Shown here in pieces: positions 8,916 through 17,253 of a stretch of 56,320 bases of DNA (the first letter of the stretch is position 1; each line of letters starts with the position of its first letter). A program made the translations under genes and the position numbers. The stretch is from contig SYHX01000019.1 of NCBI GenBank assembly GCA_005799025.1, positions 1 through 56,320 of the forward strand, written 5' to 3'. The notes beneath the pieces are model-generated. The model did no database searches, was not told the origin of the DNA, and was given only the letters and a program-made list of their open reading frames with translations. Origin of the DNA: Bacteroidota bacterium. Its GTDB lineage: Bacteria > Bacteroidota > Bacteroidia > UBA7662.

Positions 8916-9657
8916 TGGCGGGCAGGGATAACCATTGACCCATGTTCAAGGTCATGCCAGACTCAAAGGCCACTTGATTGGCCTTGATAAACTCAATCAT
9001 AAAACGAAACCCAAAGACCAGTACCAAGAATGCCCCTAACATGGCGCCTGGTCTGCCAAGTAGGGATCCCCTACGGTGCAAGCCATATAATAGAATGAAT
9101 GTTAAGAAATAGAAGACCGCTTCGTAGAGCTGACTAGGATGCCTGGGAAAGCCCTCCTTCAGACGTTCAAATACAAAGCCCCATGGTAAATCCGTGGGGG
9201 CTCCTACAATTTCTGAATTCATCAAATTTCCCAGGCGAATCAATCCACCAGCCAATGCCACAACCACCACCAAGCGGTCGATGATCCACCAGAAGCTGTA
9301 GGTAGGATTTCGCCGTACATACCCAAGCAGGGCGATGGGGATCAGGATGGCCGCCCCATGCGAGGCCAACCCCCCTTGCCATACCTTGAGTATATCGAGA
9401 GGGTGGCCGAGGTAATAGGCGGGTTCGTAGAACAAACAATGCCCCAATCTGGCGCCTAAGATGGTTCCTAACCCTACATACAGGGCCAAATCATCCAAGT
9501 CCACAGGTCGGCGATTTTCCTTGATCCAAAATCGCTTAAGGATTTGATACCCCAACACAAAACCTGACATGAAAAGCAAACCGTACCATCGGACAGGCAG
9601 AACGCCTGGCCAAATTTCGGGATGGGGGTTCCAATGAATAATTAAAGGCAAATGCAT
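8857..9657 (-). CDS. lgt: Phosphatidylglycerol--prolipoprotein diacylglyceryl transferase
   Basis: Inner-membrane enzyme (266 aa) that adds diacylglycerol to the lipobox cysteine of prolipoproteins, the first step of lipoprotein maturation. Seen: PVRWYGLLFMSGF near the start, the GARLGHCLFYEP motif, GGLASHGA, the Lgt signature RLGNLMNSEIVG near residue 140-151, and RHPSQLYEA. Several hydrophobic segments span the membrane. The last codons run antisense through the 3' end of hutH (59 bp convergent overlap), so the C-terminus is constrained by two genes. Clients inside this window include the lipoproteins at 13948-14445 and 29778-32198. A near-consensus -7 box lies 7 nt before the ATG. Confidence 0.96.
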   Translation of the reverse strand: MHLPLIIHWNPHPEIWPGVLPVRWYGLLFMSGFVLGYQILKRFWIKENRRPVDLDDLALYVGLGTILGARLGHCLFYEPAYYLGHPLDILKVWQGGLASHGAAILIPIALLGYVRRNPTYSFWWIIDRLVVVVALAGGLIRLGNLMNSEIVGAPTDLPWGFVFERLKEGFPRHPSQLYEAVFYFLTFILLYGLHRRGSLLGRPGAMLGAFLVLVFGFRFMIEFIKANQVAFESGMTLNMGQWLSLPAITLGLWLWIRKAHPAASNA

Positions 9658-9664
9658 TACCTGT

Positions 9665-9672
9665 TAAAGGTA
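9665..9672 (-). promoter_or_regulatory. Candidate -7 element of lgt (TACCTTTA)
   Basis: Minus-strand TACCTTTA differs from TAnnTTTG only in the last base and ends 7 nt before the lgt ATG. A TTG lies 22 nt further upstream, within the spacing range reported for Bacteroidota. Confidence 0.45.
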
Positions 9673-9748
9673 CAAATCGAAATTTAAGGATTTCCAAAGC
9701 CTATCTGCCTAATTCTTCCAAAAATCAGGATATATTACTCTGATGCTT

Positions 9749-9756
9749 TACTTTTG
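9749..9756 (+). promoter_or_regulatory. -7 promoter element (TACTTTTG) of the T9SS protein gene
   Basis: Exact TAnnTTTG match 18 nt before the ATG at 9775. No TTG is visible at the expected -33 distance. Confidence 0.55.
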
Positions 9757-9774
9757 CCAATCTAACCCAAGACC

Positions 9775-11433
9775 ATGAAAATGTACCTGTTTGCCGCCTT
9801 TTGTTTCTTGAATGCATGGACATCCACTCATGCCTTGCCCACTGAACCAACAGACCCCCGCGATGCGGTTCGCCTGGTCAGAAGCCTTCCCTCCACCTGG
9901 CGACAAAAGAGTCACGAGGAGACTTCCTTCGCAAAGCAGAGGGCAATATTTCGAAATCGGGTGGCCTTTGCACCCAATTCCAAGGCGGTCCAATCCACGG
10001 GGCGTGTTGCAGCGGCTGTAGCGCCTGATTCGGTTTTGATGGAAGATGCAAGCTCAGGGACCCTGGAGCCCATGTACAGCTACCGTTTTGTTCGCAACAC
10101 GTCAGGTAAGCTTATTCAAATGCGATTGTGGATTCCTCCTTCCTTTCCATTACCCGCTTTTCAATTTGGATCGGCAGTGGCAACCTATTCGACTCAAGGG
10201 GCTTTGACACGCTTGAGTTTCTTCGTCACCTTCCCCACCGCGACCGAGGCCTTCCGCTTGCTTCAGCCTGTGGACAGCCGGGGTAATTGCACTTCTTCCA
10301 AAATGTACGAGGAGGATACCGCCTCTGGCACCTTGGTTTTGACTACTGGGGACTCGATTCAATATACCTACGTTGGCAATACCATTTCTTCATTTATTTG
10401 GAAAGTATACGATGCCAATTACGGAGTTTGGGTCAATTTAATTAGGGCAACGGCCATTTCCTACAATGCAGCTGCACAACCTACGGATTGTGATTTTGAG
10501 TTTTGGGACGAGTCAACGAACGCCTGGAATCCTGCAAAAAATCGCTACAGTGGATTGACCTGGAATGCGGGTTTTGATTCGTGGTTTGCCTCCTTGGGCA
10601 GTGAAAGCTATATGCCCACAGCGGAGGATTTTTTGAGCCAAGGCTTCAAAGATCTTCCAAGGGTAAGCAATGATCCTTTGGTGGGTCAGCCGGATCAGTA
10701 CTTGATGCGTGAATTTAACGGGACGACCTTTGTGAATTCGGAGCGAGCCTATTCTGTGGTTAGCGGCGGCCTCATTCAGCGTGTGACCAATCAATCCTGG
10801 AACGGGACAGGCTGGGAATCGAATAATCGTGATGTGTATACTTGGGCCGGAACGAAGCTAACCATGGCCGTTGAGGAAGACAGCAGCAGCGGATCATGGC
10901 AAATTTCACCCTGGGCATCTAAATACCTTTGGTCCTACAACGGAAATGGGGATCTTACGCTGGAAGCCACCGAAATACGGGATTCGGTGGGGGCTCCCTG
11001 GTTGTTAAATGACGGAAATCAGTATGCTATTGCTTACCAACCAACCAACGCTTCTAGGATTCAAGCATGGGTAGAGCGAAATTACAATCGCTTCGGAGGC
11101 CCTTCAGGTTTAGGTGCTTGGGATACGGTGGCGCGTTACACCCTTTACTACAGCACGCCTTCCTCAGCTTGTCCAGGTTGCGTAAGCGACCAAGCGTTCG
11201 GTATTTACCCCAATCCCTTCACCGATCAAATTCAAATCAAAGGGCTGAATCAAGAAACGCAATGGCGAATAACGGACCTTAACGGTCGCTTGTTCGTGCA
11301 GGGCGAATACCAGCCTGAGGGATCAGGAGGTACCCTGAGTTTAGCGAGCCAAGCATGGCCCTCCGGAATCTATTTGTTACAGTTGATGGATCCAGAAGGT
11401 CAGCGTTCTTGGCATCGATTGTTGAAGCGTTAG
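9775..11433 (+). CDS. Secreted protein with T9SS type A sorting domain, function unknown
   Basis: 552 aa. A signal peptide (about residues 1-20, MKMYLFAAFCFLNAW then ending near THA) exports it to the periplasm. The C-terminal 75-80 residues form a T9SS type A sorting domain: FGIYPNPFTDQIQIKG, then WRITDLNGRLF, then WPSGIYLLQL and a basic end. The middle (about 100-470) is rich in Trp/Tyr and resembles loosely repeated beta strands of the kind YxYxxNGxLT seen in many uncharacterised T9SS cargo proteins. I recognise no catalytic motif. It would be carried across the outer membrane by the T9SS and attached or released. It converges on the amylase gene with 3 bp between stops. ATG 9775 is used; a second ATG two codons on is also possible. 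Confidence 0.85.
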   Translation: MKMYLFAAFCFLNAWTSTHALPTEPTDPRDAVRLVRSLPSTWRQKSHEETSFAKQRAIFRNRVAFAPNSKAVQSTGRVAAAVAPDSVLMEDASSGTLEPMYSYRFVRNTSGKLIQMRLWIPPSFPLPAFQFGSAVATYSTQGALTRLSFFVTFPTATEAFRLLQPVDSRGNCTSSKMYEEDTASGTLVLTTGDSIQYTYVGNTISSFIWKVYDANYGVWVNLIRATAISYNAAAQPTDCDFEFWDESTNAWNPAKNRYSGLTWNAGFDSWFASLGSESYMPTAEDFLSQGFKDLPRVSNDPLVGQPDQYLMREFNGTTFVNSERAYSVVSGGLIQRVTNQSWNGTGWESNNRDVYTWAGTKLTMAVEEDSSSGSWQISPWASKYLWSYNGNGDLTLEATEIRDSVGAPWLLNDGNQYAIAYQPTNASRIQAWVERNYNRFGGPSGLGAWDTVARYTLYYSTPSSACPGCVSDQAFGIYPNPFTDQIQIKGLNQETQWRITDLNGRLFVQGEYQPEGSGGTLSLASQAWPSGIYLLQLMDPEGQRSWHRLLKR

Positions 11434-11436
11434 ACG

Positions 11437-12831
11437 TCAGGGTTTGAACGCCTTGAACAGGCGAATGCCGTAAGGCTCCAATTCGAATTCATCCTTGAGG
11501 TTGGCCGTGCTTTGGTCAAGTAGGTTCATGAATGAACGCGAGCGATAACTTGAGGGCACCTTCGTTTTGAGGGTTTTGTTACGAATATTCACCACAACAA
11601 GGATGGCCTCGTTTCCGGTACCACGCAGGGACCACCAACAATCCGGATCTGCGGACTGAAGGCGCTCGAAACGATCTCCGAAATAAGCAGGCTCTTGATT
11701 GAAAATTCTACCGCAGGTGCTATAGAAGGCAGTTACCTTGGGGTTCGCCGTAAAATCAATGGGGGTATATTCAAAAATATTCTGCTTGATTGGCTGTCCG
11801 ACTTCTTGTCCGTTGTAAATCAAGGGTATACTAATGGGTTGTTGGGCGATAACGTAGGCCGCTAGGCTGGCCTCGGTGGACCCAAAAACCTTGACCGGAA
11901 CATCGTCCCAAGAAGTTTCATCATGGTTGGTCACAAAGCGCATCACCCTGCCGCCATGGCCCGGTGCAGATCCTTGGCATTGAGCATTCTCCGAAGTCCA
12001 GGCCGAATCCAGTGCGGATAGGCTTTGGCCTTGGAAAGCGCCTTTGAGCTTATGGTAAAAATCCCAACCGTAGGTGGAGTTGAATCCCATGGTGTAGAAT
12101 TCAGGACCGCTGGCTTCGGCAAGCATGAACAAAGGCTTGTGGCGACGAAGCCGGATCATGCAGTCTTTCCACCATTCCGCGGGCACCATCATGGCCACAT
12201 CGCAGCGGAATCCATCGATATCAAAGGTCTTGACCCAGTACTCCATCTCCTGGATCATGGCTTCGCGCAAAGCAGATTCATCAAAATTCAAGTCCGCCAC
12301 ATCGGTCCAATCGTCGTTGGGGGGAAGGATTCGGCCTTGCGGATCACGGGTGTACCATTGAGGATTTTGTTGAATCCATGGGTGATCAAAGGCGGTATGG
12401 TTAGCCACCCAATCCAGGATGACGCGCATTCCACGACGATGGCATTCTTGCAATAATTGCCTGAAGTCTTGGTCAGTGCCGAACTCGGGATTGATGAGTC
12501 GATAGTTTTGGACAGAATAAGGGGAGCCAAAGGTGCCTTTGCGGTTCACCACTCCTACAGGATGTATGGGCATTAACCACAGAGTGTTACAACCAAGGCC
12601 TTGAATGCGATCCAACCCGGAAATCAGTCCTTGCAGGTTCCCCTGAGGGCTGAAGTTCCGAACATAAATTTGGTAGATTCGTACGGAGTCCACCGAAACG
12701 GAGGGATGGCTTTGGTTCGATGGATCTGCTGTTGACGAAGATGCCACCGAGTCAAAAGTTGAGCTTAAACCAAGCAGAAGCAAGGCAGGGAGTAGGCGAA
12801 TAGATTTGTTCAATGTTGCGTTGATGTTCAT
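11437..12831 (-). CDS. Secreted alpha-amylase family glycoside hydrolase (GH13)
   Basis: 464 aa glucan hydrolase. All four GH13 regions are seen: I DWVANHTAF, II DGFRCDVA (nucleophile Asp, about residue 210), III LAEAS (acid/base Glu, about 238), IV FVTNHDE (about 300). The N-terminus from Met 12831 is a signal peptide (MNINATLNKSIRLLPALLLL) with no lipobox and no T9SS domain, so it is probably periplasmic. The open frame begins at 12867, but that start puts 12 residues in front of the signal peptide and overlaps porQ; 12831 is preferred. It is third in a leftward cluster after a lipoprotein gene and porQ. Substrate is probably alpha-1,4-glucan or maltodextrin; exact specificity cannot be read from sequence. 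Confidence 0.9.
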   Translation of the reverse strand: MNINATLNKSIRLLPALLLLGLSSTFDSVASSSTADPSNQSHPSVSVDSVRIYQIYVRNFSPQGNLQGLISGLDRIQGLGCNTLWLMPIHPVGVVNRKGTFGSPYSVQNYRLINPEFGTDQDFRQLLQECHRRGMRVILDWVANHTAFDHPWIQQNPQWYTRDPQGRILPPNDDWTDVADLNFDESALREAMIQEMEYWVKTFDIDGFRCDVAMMVPAEWWKDCMIRLRRHKPLFMLAEASGPEFYTMGFNSTYGWDFYHKLKGAFQGQSLSALDSAWTSENAQCQGSAPGHGGRVMRFVTNHDETSWDDVPVKVFGSTEASLAAYVIAQQPISIPLIYNGQEVGQPIKQNIFEYTPIDFTANPKVTAFYSTCGRIFNQEPAYFGDRFERLQSADPDCWWSLRGTGNEAILVVVNIRNKTLKTKVPSSYRSRSFMNLLDQSTANLKDEFELEPYGIRLFKAFKP

Positions 12832-12851
12832 AGTTTTTGAATAAAATCGTG

Positions 12852-13937
12852 TTAATGAAAGTTCCAAGAAAAAGCTACCGAACTTTGTCTCCCGGCCAGG
12901 GTTTGTGTTCCGGTACCAAAGTCCACCCTGAATCGGCGACCGATTAGACCGGCACCGAAGCTAAAACCGCTACTGCCGCTGCGTTCCGGGAATGCCCATT
13001 CGGCTCTTTGGAGGGCATTATATCCACCGCGAAGGCGAATGGCCTTGCCCAAACGGAGTTCGGCATTGAACACCAAATGCAAGAAGGCTTCTTGGCCCAA
13101 GTCTCTCCAAGGATTTGAATTCGTGACCGAATCTTGTCCCAAGAGTAAATTATCGACCTTGTAAGGATCGTTTGGATCGTTGTAGCGCAGCGTCCAGTTT
13201 TGCAGATGTTGCATGCCCAAGGACCAACGCAAGGGGAGATGTTTCAACTCATTGGTGAGTATGAGGTTCATTCGAATCGGAGGAAATCGAGAGGAAGCCG
13301 AGGTATACACGTAATCTTTCAAAACCACGGAGGCATCCTGAAGGAGCAGACAAAGACCCACCTTTTGGGCCGTATCGGTATAGCGCAAGGCCATGGTCAA
13401 ACCTGCACCCCAGGCGGAATAAGAGCCTAAATAGGAGGAGACGATGCGGGTCTGCAGCCCCCAATTCAGCTTAGGGCTGAATCGTTGCCCAAGGCTTGCC
13501 TCTAATACCGCTTCGCCTGCTTGGGTTTGCCCTGTTTCCATGCCAAAAGGATCGGTGGCCGGCATGGAGCCGGTTCCCGTAAATTGTGTTCCAAGCGCGG
13601 CATGCCATTCGGGTAATCTCCTTATTGGAAGTATCATGGCAAATCCTCCATGTTGCAGACCGGCAGGTCTTCTGGACCAACCCGCAAACCATGAATGGTT
13701 GCCACAGTCTTCCAACAAGGCCGGATTGGTCATGGCAGATCCAAGGCCAGAAAGTCCCCATACCGGGGCAAATCCGCCCATGCTCCAGGTGACCGGGTCA
13801 AGTTCGCCTTGCATTTGACCAAACATGGAACGTCCCCCGCTTTGGGCATTTGTCCGCTGCACCAAGACCAAGGCGATCCATAAACCCAGACATCCTATAA
13901 CACGGGTTTTCTTTATGCTCCTGGTTATCCCCACCAT
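12852..13937 (-). CDS. porQ: PorQ-like type IX secretion system protein (outer-membrane barrel)
   Basis: 361 aa with a signal peptide ending near NAQ (residue 32), then GGRSMFGQMQ, an AMTNPALLED motif and a beta-barrel-like body. The end (LRGGYNALQRAEW, then GFSFGAGLIGRRFRVDFG) matches the tail pattern I know from PorQ (GYN..RR, GFSFG.G...F.DYG). In other Bacteroidota PorQ works with PorU, PorV and PorZ in the attachment complex that processes T9SS cargo, and porQ often sits next to cmk. At least four T9SS cargo genes lie in this window. It starts 10 bp after the lipoprotein stop and its 3' end abuts the amylase gene. The assignment rests on pattern memory, not a search; another PorV/FadL-like barrel is the alternative. 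Confidence 0.72.
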   Translation of the reverse strand: MVGITRSIKKTRVIGCLGLWIALVLVQRTNAQSGGRSMFGQMQGELDPVTWSMGGFAPVWGLSGLGSAMTNPALLEDCGNHSWFAGWSRRPAGLQHGGFAMILPIRRLPEWHAALGTQFTGTGSMPATDPFGMETGQTQAGEAVLEASLGQRFSPKLNWGLQTRIVSSYLGSYSAWGAGLTMALRYTDTAQKVGLCLLLQDASVVLKDYVYTSASSRFPPIRMNLILTNELKHLPLRWSLGMQHLQNWTLRYNDPNDPYKVDNLLLGQDSVTNSNPWRDLGQEAFLHLVFNAELRLGKAIRLRGGYNALQRAEWAFPERSGSSGFSFGAGLIGRRFRVDFGTGTQTLAGRQSSVAFSWNFH

Positions 13938-13947
13938 TCACGAATTT

Positions 13948-14445
13948 TCAAGGGCGAAGGTAAATCATGGGCAATGCAATGACTGGGCAGAAATTCCCGG
14001 CCCTGTCGCGCAGGACCACATATAATTGAGAAGAATCCACAGCTAGCCCAGAACGCATCGTCAAGGGTTCTACTCGTACTCTCAATGAGGCGTCCAATCT
14101 TTTATCTGCTCCTTTGGGGGTGAGGTTAGGGATGACGTATTCGGTGTCAATAGAATCAAAGGCGGGACTTCCATAGCGGACTTCCAGCATCCAAAGGTCC
14201 TTGGTTTGGTCCATGCTGTCTCGGCCCAAGTCACCGTCCTCATCACGAATTCGAAATACCAAATCAAGGGTATCCCGTCCTGACTTGAGCCACAAAGTAT
14301 CGGTTGGGGCAATCAGTTCCATTTGGGGAGGAAAAATCTGGGGGATAAAAAGCAAATCGCAACTGGTCAACAAAACCATCGCCGTCAATATTCCTATGGA
14401 CTTCAACAGGCCTGCGGGGGTGAGCCCTATGATTTGCTGCATCAT
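13948..14445 (-). CDS. Small lipoprotein, function unknown
   Basis: 165 aa. Type II signal peptide with lipobox LLTSC and the modified Cys at residue 29, so it is lipid-anchored after Lgt processing. The body contains FRIRDEDGDLG, an acidic motif common in Bacteroidota envelope lipoproteins of unknown function, and ends YVVLRDRAGNFCPVIALP. The gene leads a leftward cluster with porQ and the GH13 amylase; porQ starts 10 bp after its stop. An exact -7 box TAAATTTG ends 4 nt before the ATG, so the operon mRNA should be leaderless. A second in-frame ATG follows immediately (MM). No function is proposed. Confidence 0.8.
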   Translation of the reverse strand: MMQQIIGLTPAGLLKSIGILTAMVLLTSCDLLFIPQIFPPQMELIAPTDTLWLKSGRDTLDLVFRIRDEDGDLGRDSMDQTKDLWMLEVRYGSPAFDSIDTEYVIPNLTPKGADKRLDASLRVRVEPLTMRSGLAVDSSQLYVVLRDRAGNFCPVIALPMIYLRP

Positions 14446-14449
14446 GTAG

Positions 14450-14457
14450 CAAATTTA
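14450..14457 (-). promoter_or_regulatory. -7 promoter element (TAAATTTG) of the lipoprotein-porQ-amylase cluster
   Basis: Exact minus-strand TAnnTTTG match separated from the ATG at 14445 by exactly 4 nt (CTAC). This predicts initiation at or within a base of the start codon, a leaderless mRNA. Confidence 0.65.
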
Positions 14458-14507
14458 TTCCAAATGCGCAGCCCTTGTGGGGTATTGATCGCATTCATGG
14501 AATAAAA

Positions 14508-14539
14508 TTGTCTTACCCTGTAGGGAAAACGTATTTTTG
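14508..14539 (+). promoter_or_regulatory. Promoter (TTG-N21-TATTTTTG) of the LuxE-like gene
   Basis: TTG at 14508-14510 and TATTTTTG at 14532-14539, spaced 21 nt, fit the Bacteroidota -33/-7 pattern. The box overlaps the TTG at 14537 where the open frame begins, so that codon would lie upstream of the transcript and cannot be the start. Confidence 0.55.
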
Positions 14540-14593
14540 GACAAATTCAACAAAAAAACCAACCAAGTGTCCATAGATTCCTTGAGAGCAGAG

Positions 14594-15742
14594 ATGCTTC
14601 AATTTTGGAGCCTTTGGGATGAAACCCAACGGCAAGCGGCTTCTGGAAAAGTTGAGGGCGGAGGTTTTTCCTGCCATGCGGTTTTGGGAGGCGCAGCGGG
14701 GAAGCATGGGCTGCAATGGAACGACGAGCAAACCGCAGGGGTCATGGATTTGTTTCACCGTCAGCGTGAGGCCATGCCTTCCTTTGGTCGTTGGGTAAAT
14801 GCGGTTCGTCCCAATGCGGATGCTATACGGTATCCGGATCAACTGGTGTTCATGCCGGTGGAGGCTTTCAAGCACGAGGAACTTTATTGGGGTGTACCTA
14901 GGCCAGGCACTTTGTTCCGAAGCAGCGGCACCACGGCTCAATCAAGAAATCTTAAGCGGGAATCTGTTAAGGAAACTCAGCGTTCGCGGCATTGGATGGC
15001 CTACGAGGTGGATGTGATGGCCAGGGCTCTGCGGCATGCGGTTCACTGCCTTGGGGATATCAAGAATCGCTCGTTGTTGGCAATTTTACCTTCCTATATG
15101 GATCGAGGGGAGTCTTCGCTTTTGGCGATGTTACAGTATTTCATGGATCATGGGGATTTTCAATATGGCGCTTTTTACCGCAAGGATTATAAGGCCTTGA
15201 TGGAGCAGTGGGAGGTGGCAGTCCAAGAGGGTAGATCGACCTTGGTTTGGGGAATACCGCATGCTTTGCAGGATTGGTTTGGCGATGACCTGTGGAAGAA
15301 CAGGTCTTGGCAAACTCGTCCAGGGGACATCTTGATCGAAACAGGTGGGACCAAAGGCATGGTGCAGGTTTGGACACCGGAGGGTTTCAGGGATTGGCTT
15401 AGGGATCAAATTAACACTTCGCAAGGTCTTCGTCTCGGCAGTGAATACGGCATGACTGAATTAGGTTCTCAGGCTTACCGAATCGACGGCTCGGCCTTGG
15501 AGGGTTTTGTTTTTCCAGCTTCTGTGGGTGTGGGAATTTATCGATCCGATAATCCTCTCGAATGGGAAAGCTCCGGGGCTCGCGGGGGAATCAACATTGT
15601 GGATACCTCGAACTATTACAGCTTGGCCTTTATTCAGACCTCCGATAAGGGGCGCATTTTGTCGGATGGGACTTTGGAATTGTTGGGAAGGCTGGAAGGC
15701 GCAGAAGCAAGGGGATGCAATATGCTTTATACAGGAGATTAA
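14594..15742 (+). CDS. LuxE/PaaK-family acyltransferase-like protein
   Basis: 382 aa from ATG 14594. The motif FRSSGTTAQSR (about residue 115) is the phosphate-binding SSGTT loop of LuxE acyl-protein synthetases and other adenylate-forming enzymes. The region from LFHRQREAMPSFGRW to FMPVEAFK matches the usual LuxE-like N-terminus seen in Bacteroidota. SEYGMTELGSQAY matches the adenylation motif YGxTE. These proteins presumably activate a carboxylate as an acyl-adenylate and pass it on; the substrate is unknown. About 50 residues precede the usual family start. The open frame begins at TTG 14537, but that lies in the promoter box; GTG 14567 is another candidate. The esterase gene follows 23 bp after its stop, with its own -7 box between them. 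Confidence 0.7.
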   Translation: MLQFWSLWDETQRQAASGKVEGGGFSCHAVLGGAAGKHGLQWNDEQTAGVMDLFHRQREAMPSFGRWVNAVRPNADAIRYPDQLVFMPVEAFKHEELYWGVPRPGTLFRSSGTTAQSRNLKRESVKETQRSRHWMAYEVDVMARALRHAVHCLGDIKNRSLLAILPSYMDRGESSLLAMLQYFMDHGDFQYGAFYRKDYKALMEQWEVAVQEGRSTLVWGIPHALQDWFGDDLWKNRSWQTRPGDILIETGGTKGMVQVWTPEGFRDWLRDQINTSQGLRLGSEYGMTELGSQAYRIDGSALEGFVFPASVGVGIYRSDNPLEWESSGARGGINIVDTSNYYSLAFIQTSDKGRILSDGTLELLGRLEGAEARGCNMLYTGD

Positions 15743-15753
15743 GAATCTCACTC

Positions 15754-15761
15754 TACCTTTG
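15754..15761 (+). promoter_or_regulatory. -7 promoter element (TACCTTTG) of the esterase gene
   Basis: Exact TAnnTTTG match ending 4 nt (TGCA) before ATG 15766. It supports that Met rather than the upstream Met at 15715 and predicts a leaderless mRNA. A 6-bp inverted repeat (GAGATT-AAG-AATCTC, 15735-15749) lies just upstream. Confidence 0.65.
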
Positions 15762-15765
15762 TGCA

Positions 15766-17253
15766 ATGTTCGTTCGGTGTTTTCTGCTTTATTCGGCCTT
15801 CATCGTGTCCTTGCCTTGGGCTTCATTGTGGGGGCAGGTCACCGTCATCGTGGATTCAGTTCCATCCTACACTCCCCCCGGAGCCGCGGTCTTCATTGCA
15901 GGGACCTTCAACAATTGGAATCCAGGTTCATCCGCTCACCAGCTCAGCCTCTTGCCGGATTCAACACGAAGAATAACGATGCCGGCAGGTTCCGGCACAA
16001 TTTCTTTCAAATTTACCCGCGGTTCATGGGCTTCCGTGGAGGGTAATGCGGCAGGAACATTCCGCCCTAACCGTACCTACACTTATGGGAATGGGGATAC
16101 TTTACGGCTCAAAATCCTAAGTTGGGAAGATTTGCACAGCGGCGGAGGTGGGGGAGGTGGAGGCGGAACAGCCAATGCTCAGGTCCAATTGCTGACCGAT
16201 ACCTTTTGGATGCCGACCTTGAACCGGTATCGCCGCATTTGGCTTTATTTACCGGTGAATTACGCCACGTCCGCGCCACAACGATATCCCGTTATTTATA
16301 TGCACGATGGTCAGAACCTCTTCAATGCCGTAACATCCTTTGCGGGGGAATGGGAAGTGGACGAATGCCTCACACGCTTGCACGGTTTAGGAGATCAAGG
16401 GGCCATTGTGGTGGGGATCGAGAACGGGGGGTCTCAACGGATAAATGAATACAGCCCATGGGTTCATCCACAATATGGTGGTGGTCAGGGGGATGCTTAT
16501 TTGCAATTCATTGTTCAAACATTGAAACCGTATATCGATGTCAGGTACCGAACCGACAGCACCCGCAACGGCACGTGGATATGGGGTTCCAGTATGGGCG
16601 GACTCATTTCGCAATACGGCGCGGTGAAATATCAGGAGGTTTTCTCAAGGGTCGGGGTATTCAGCCCCAGCCTTTGGTTTGATGCCCGCATTATGCAGCA
16701 GCCCCTACAAGAAGGGTATCGAATGCCTGTACGTTTCTACTTGATGGCGGGGGCTATGGAAAGCAGCAGCATGGTACCTCAACTGAACCAACTCAAGGAT
16801 CAACTCCTCCTGGCTGGGTTTCCCGCTTCTCAGGTGCAGACTGTGGTTCGATCGGACGGCCAACACGCCGAATGGTTTTGGCGTAGGGAATTTCAAGACG
16901 CGTATCAATGGCTCAGGGGGTCCACGCCGTCAAGCGCAGATGGTCAAAGTGCCCCAACGACAAGCCCAAGGTTGATGGTATATCCGCAGCCTTGCGGCAG
17001 AGCTTGTATAATTCGCATCGTTTTCTCTAGCGAAAAGAGTGGATTTACAGGTGATGCCGCTGATATAAATTTTGTCCCTTCTTCTTATCAAATTTTGGAT
17101 TTTTCGGGAAGAGTTGTTTCCAAAGGAAGTTTGGAATCTTCGGAAACTATTCTTGATAGCGACCTACCATCGGGCATTTATCAAGTTCAAGTTGTGTTGG
17201 ACGGTAAAGTCCTCTTTTCAAATTTTATCAAATCAGCTACGAGGGATTTTTAG
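15766..17253 (+). CDS. Secreted esterase (esterase D/feruloyl esterase type) with T9SS sorting domain
   Basis: 495 aa. A signal peptide (about 1-22) is followed by an E-set/CBM48-like carbohydrate-binding domain with the typical VFIAGTFNNWNPG (about residues 40-55). A Gly-rich linker near 125-135 leads to an alpha/beta hydrolase of the Esterase D family: MHDGQNLF, the nucleophile elbow GSSMGG (Ser about 274) and a His in GQHAEWFW near 370. The end is a T9SS type A-like sorting domain (LMVYPQPCGRA ... YQILDFSGRVV ... LPSGIYQVQV). It probably removes acyl groups from polysaccharide or related esters outside the cell; substrate unknown. The start is set by a -7 box 4 nt upstream. The 3' end overlaps the convergent SDR gene by 17 bp. 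Confidence 0.85.
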   Translation: MFVRCFLLYSAFIVSLPWASLWGQVTVIVDSVPSYTPPGAAVFIAGTFNNWNPGSSAHQLSLLPDSTRRITMPAGSGTISFKFTRGSWASVEGNAAGTFRPNRTYTYGNGDTLRLKILSWEDLHSGGGGGGGGGTANAQVQLLTDTFWMPTLNRYRRIWLYLPVNYATSAPQRYPVIYMHDGQNLFNAVTSFAGEWEVDECLTRLHGLGDQGAIVVGIENGGSQRINEYSPWVHPQYGGGQGDAYLQFIVQTLKPYIDVRYRTDSTRNGTWIWGSSMGGLISQYGAVKYQEVFSRVGVFSPSLWFDARIMQQPLQEGYRMPVRFYLMAGAMESSSMVPQLNQLKDQLLLAGFPASQVQTVVRSDGQHAEWFWRREFQDAYQWLRGSTPSSADGQSAPTTSPRLMVYPQPCGRACIIRIVFSSEKSGFTGDAADINFVPSSYQILDFSGRVVSKGSLESSETILDSDLPSGIYQVQVVLDGKVLFSNFIKSATRDF

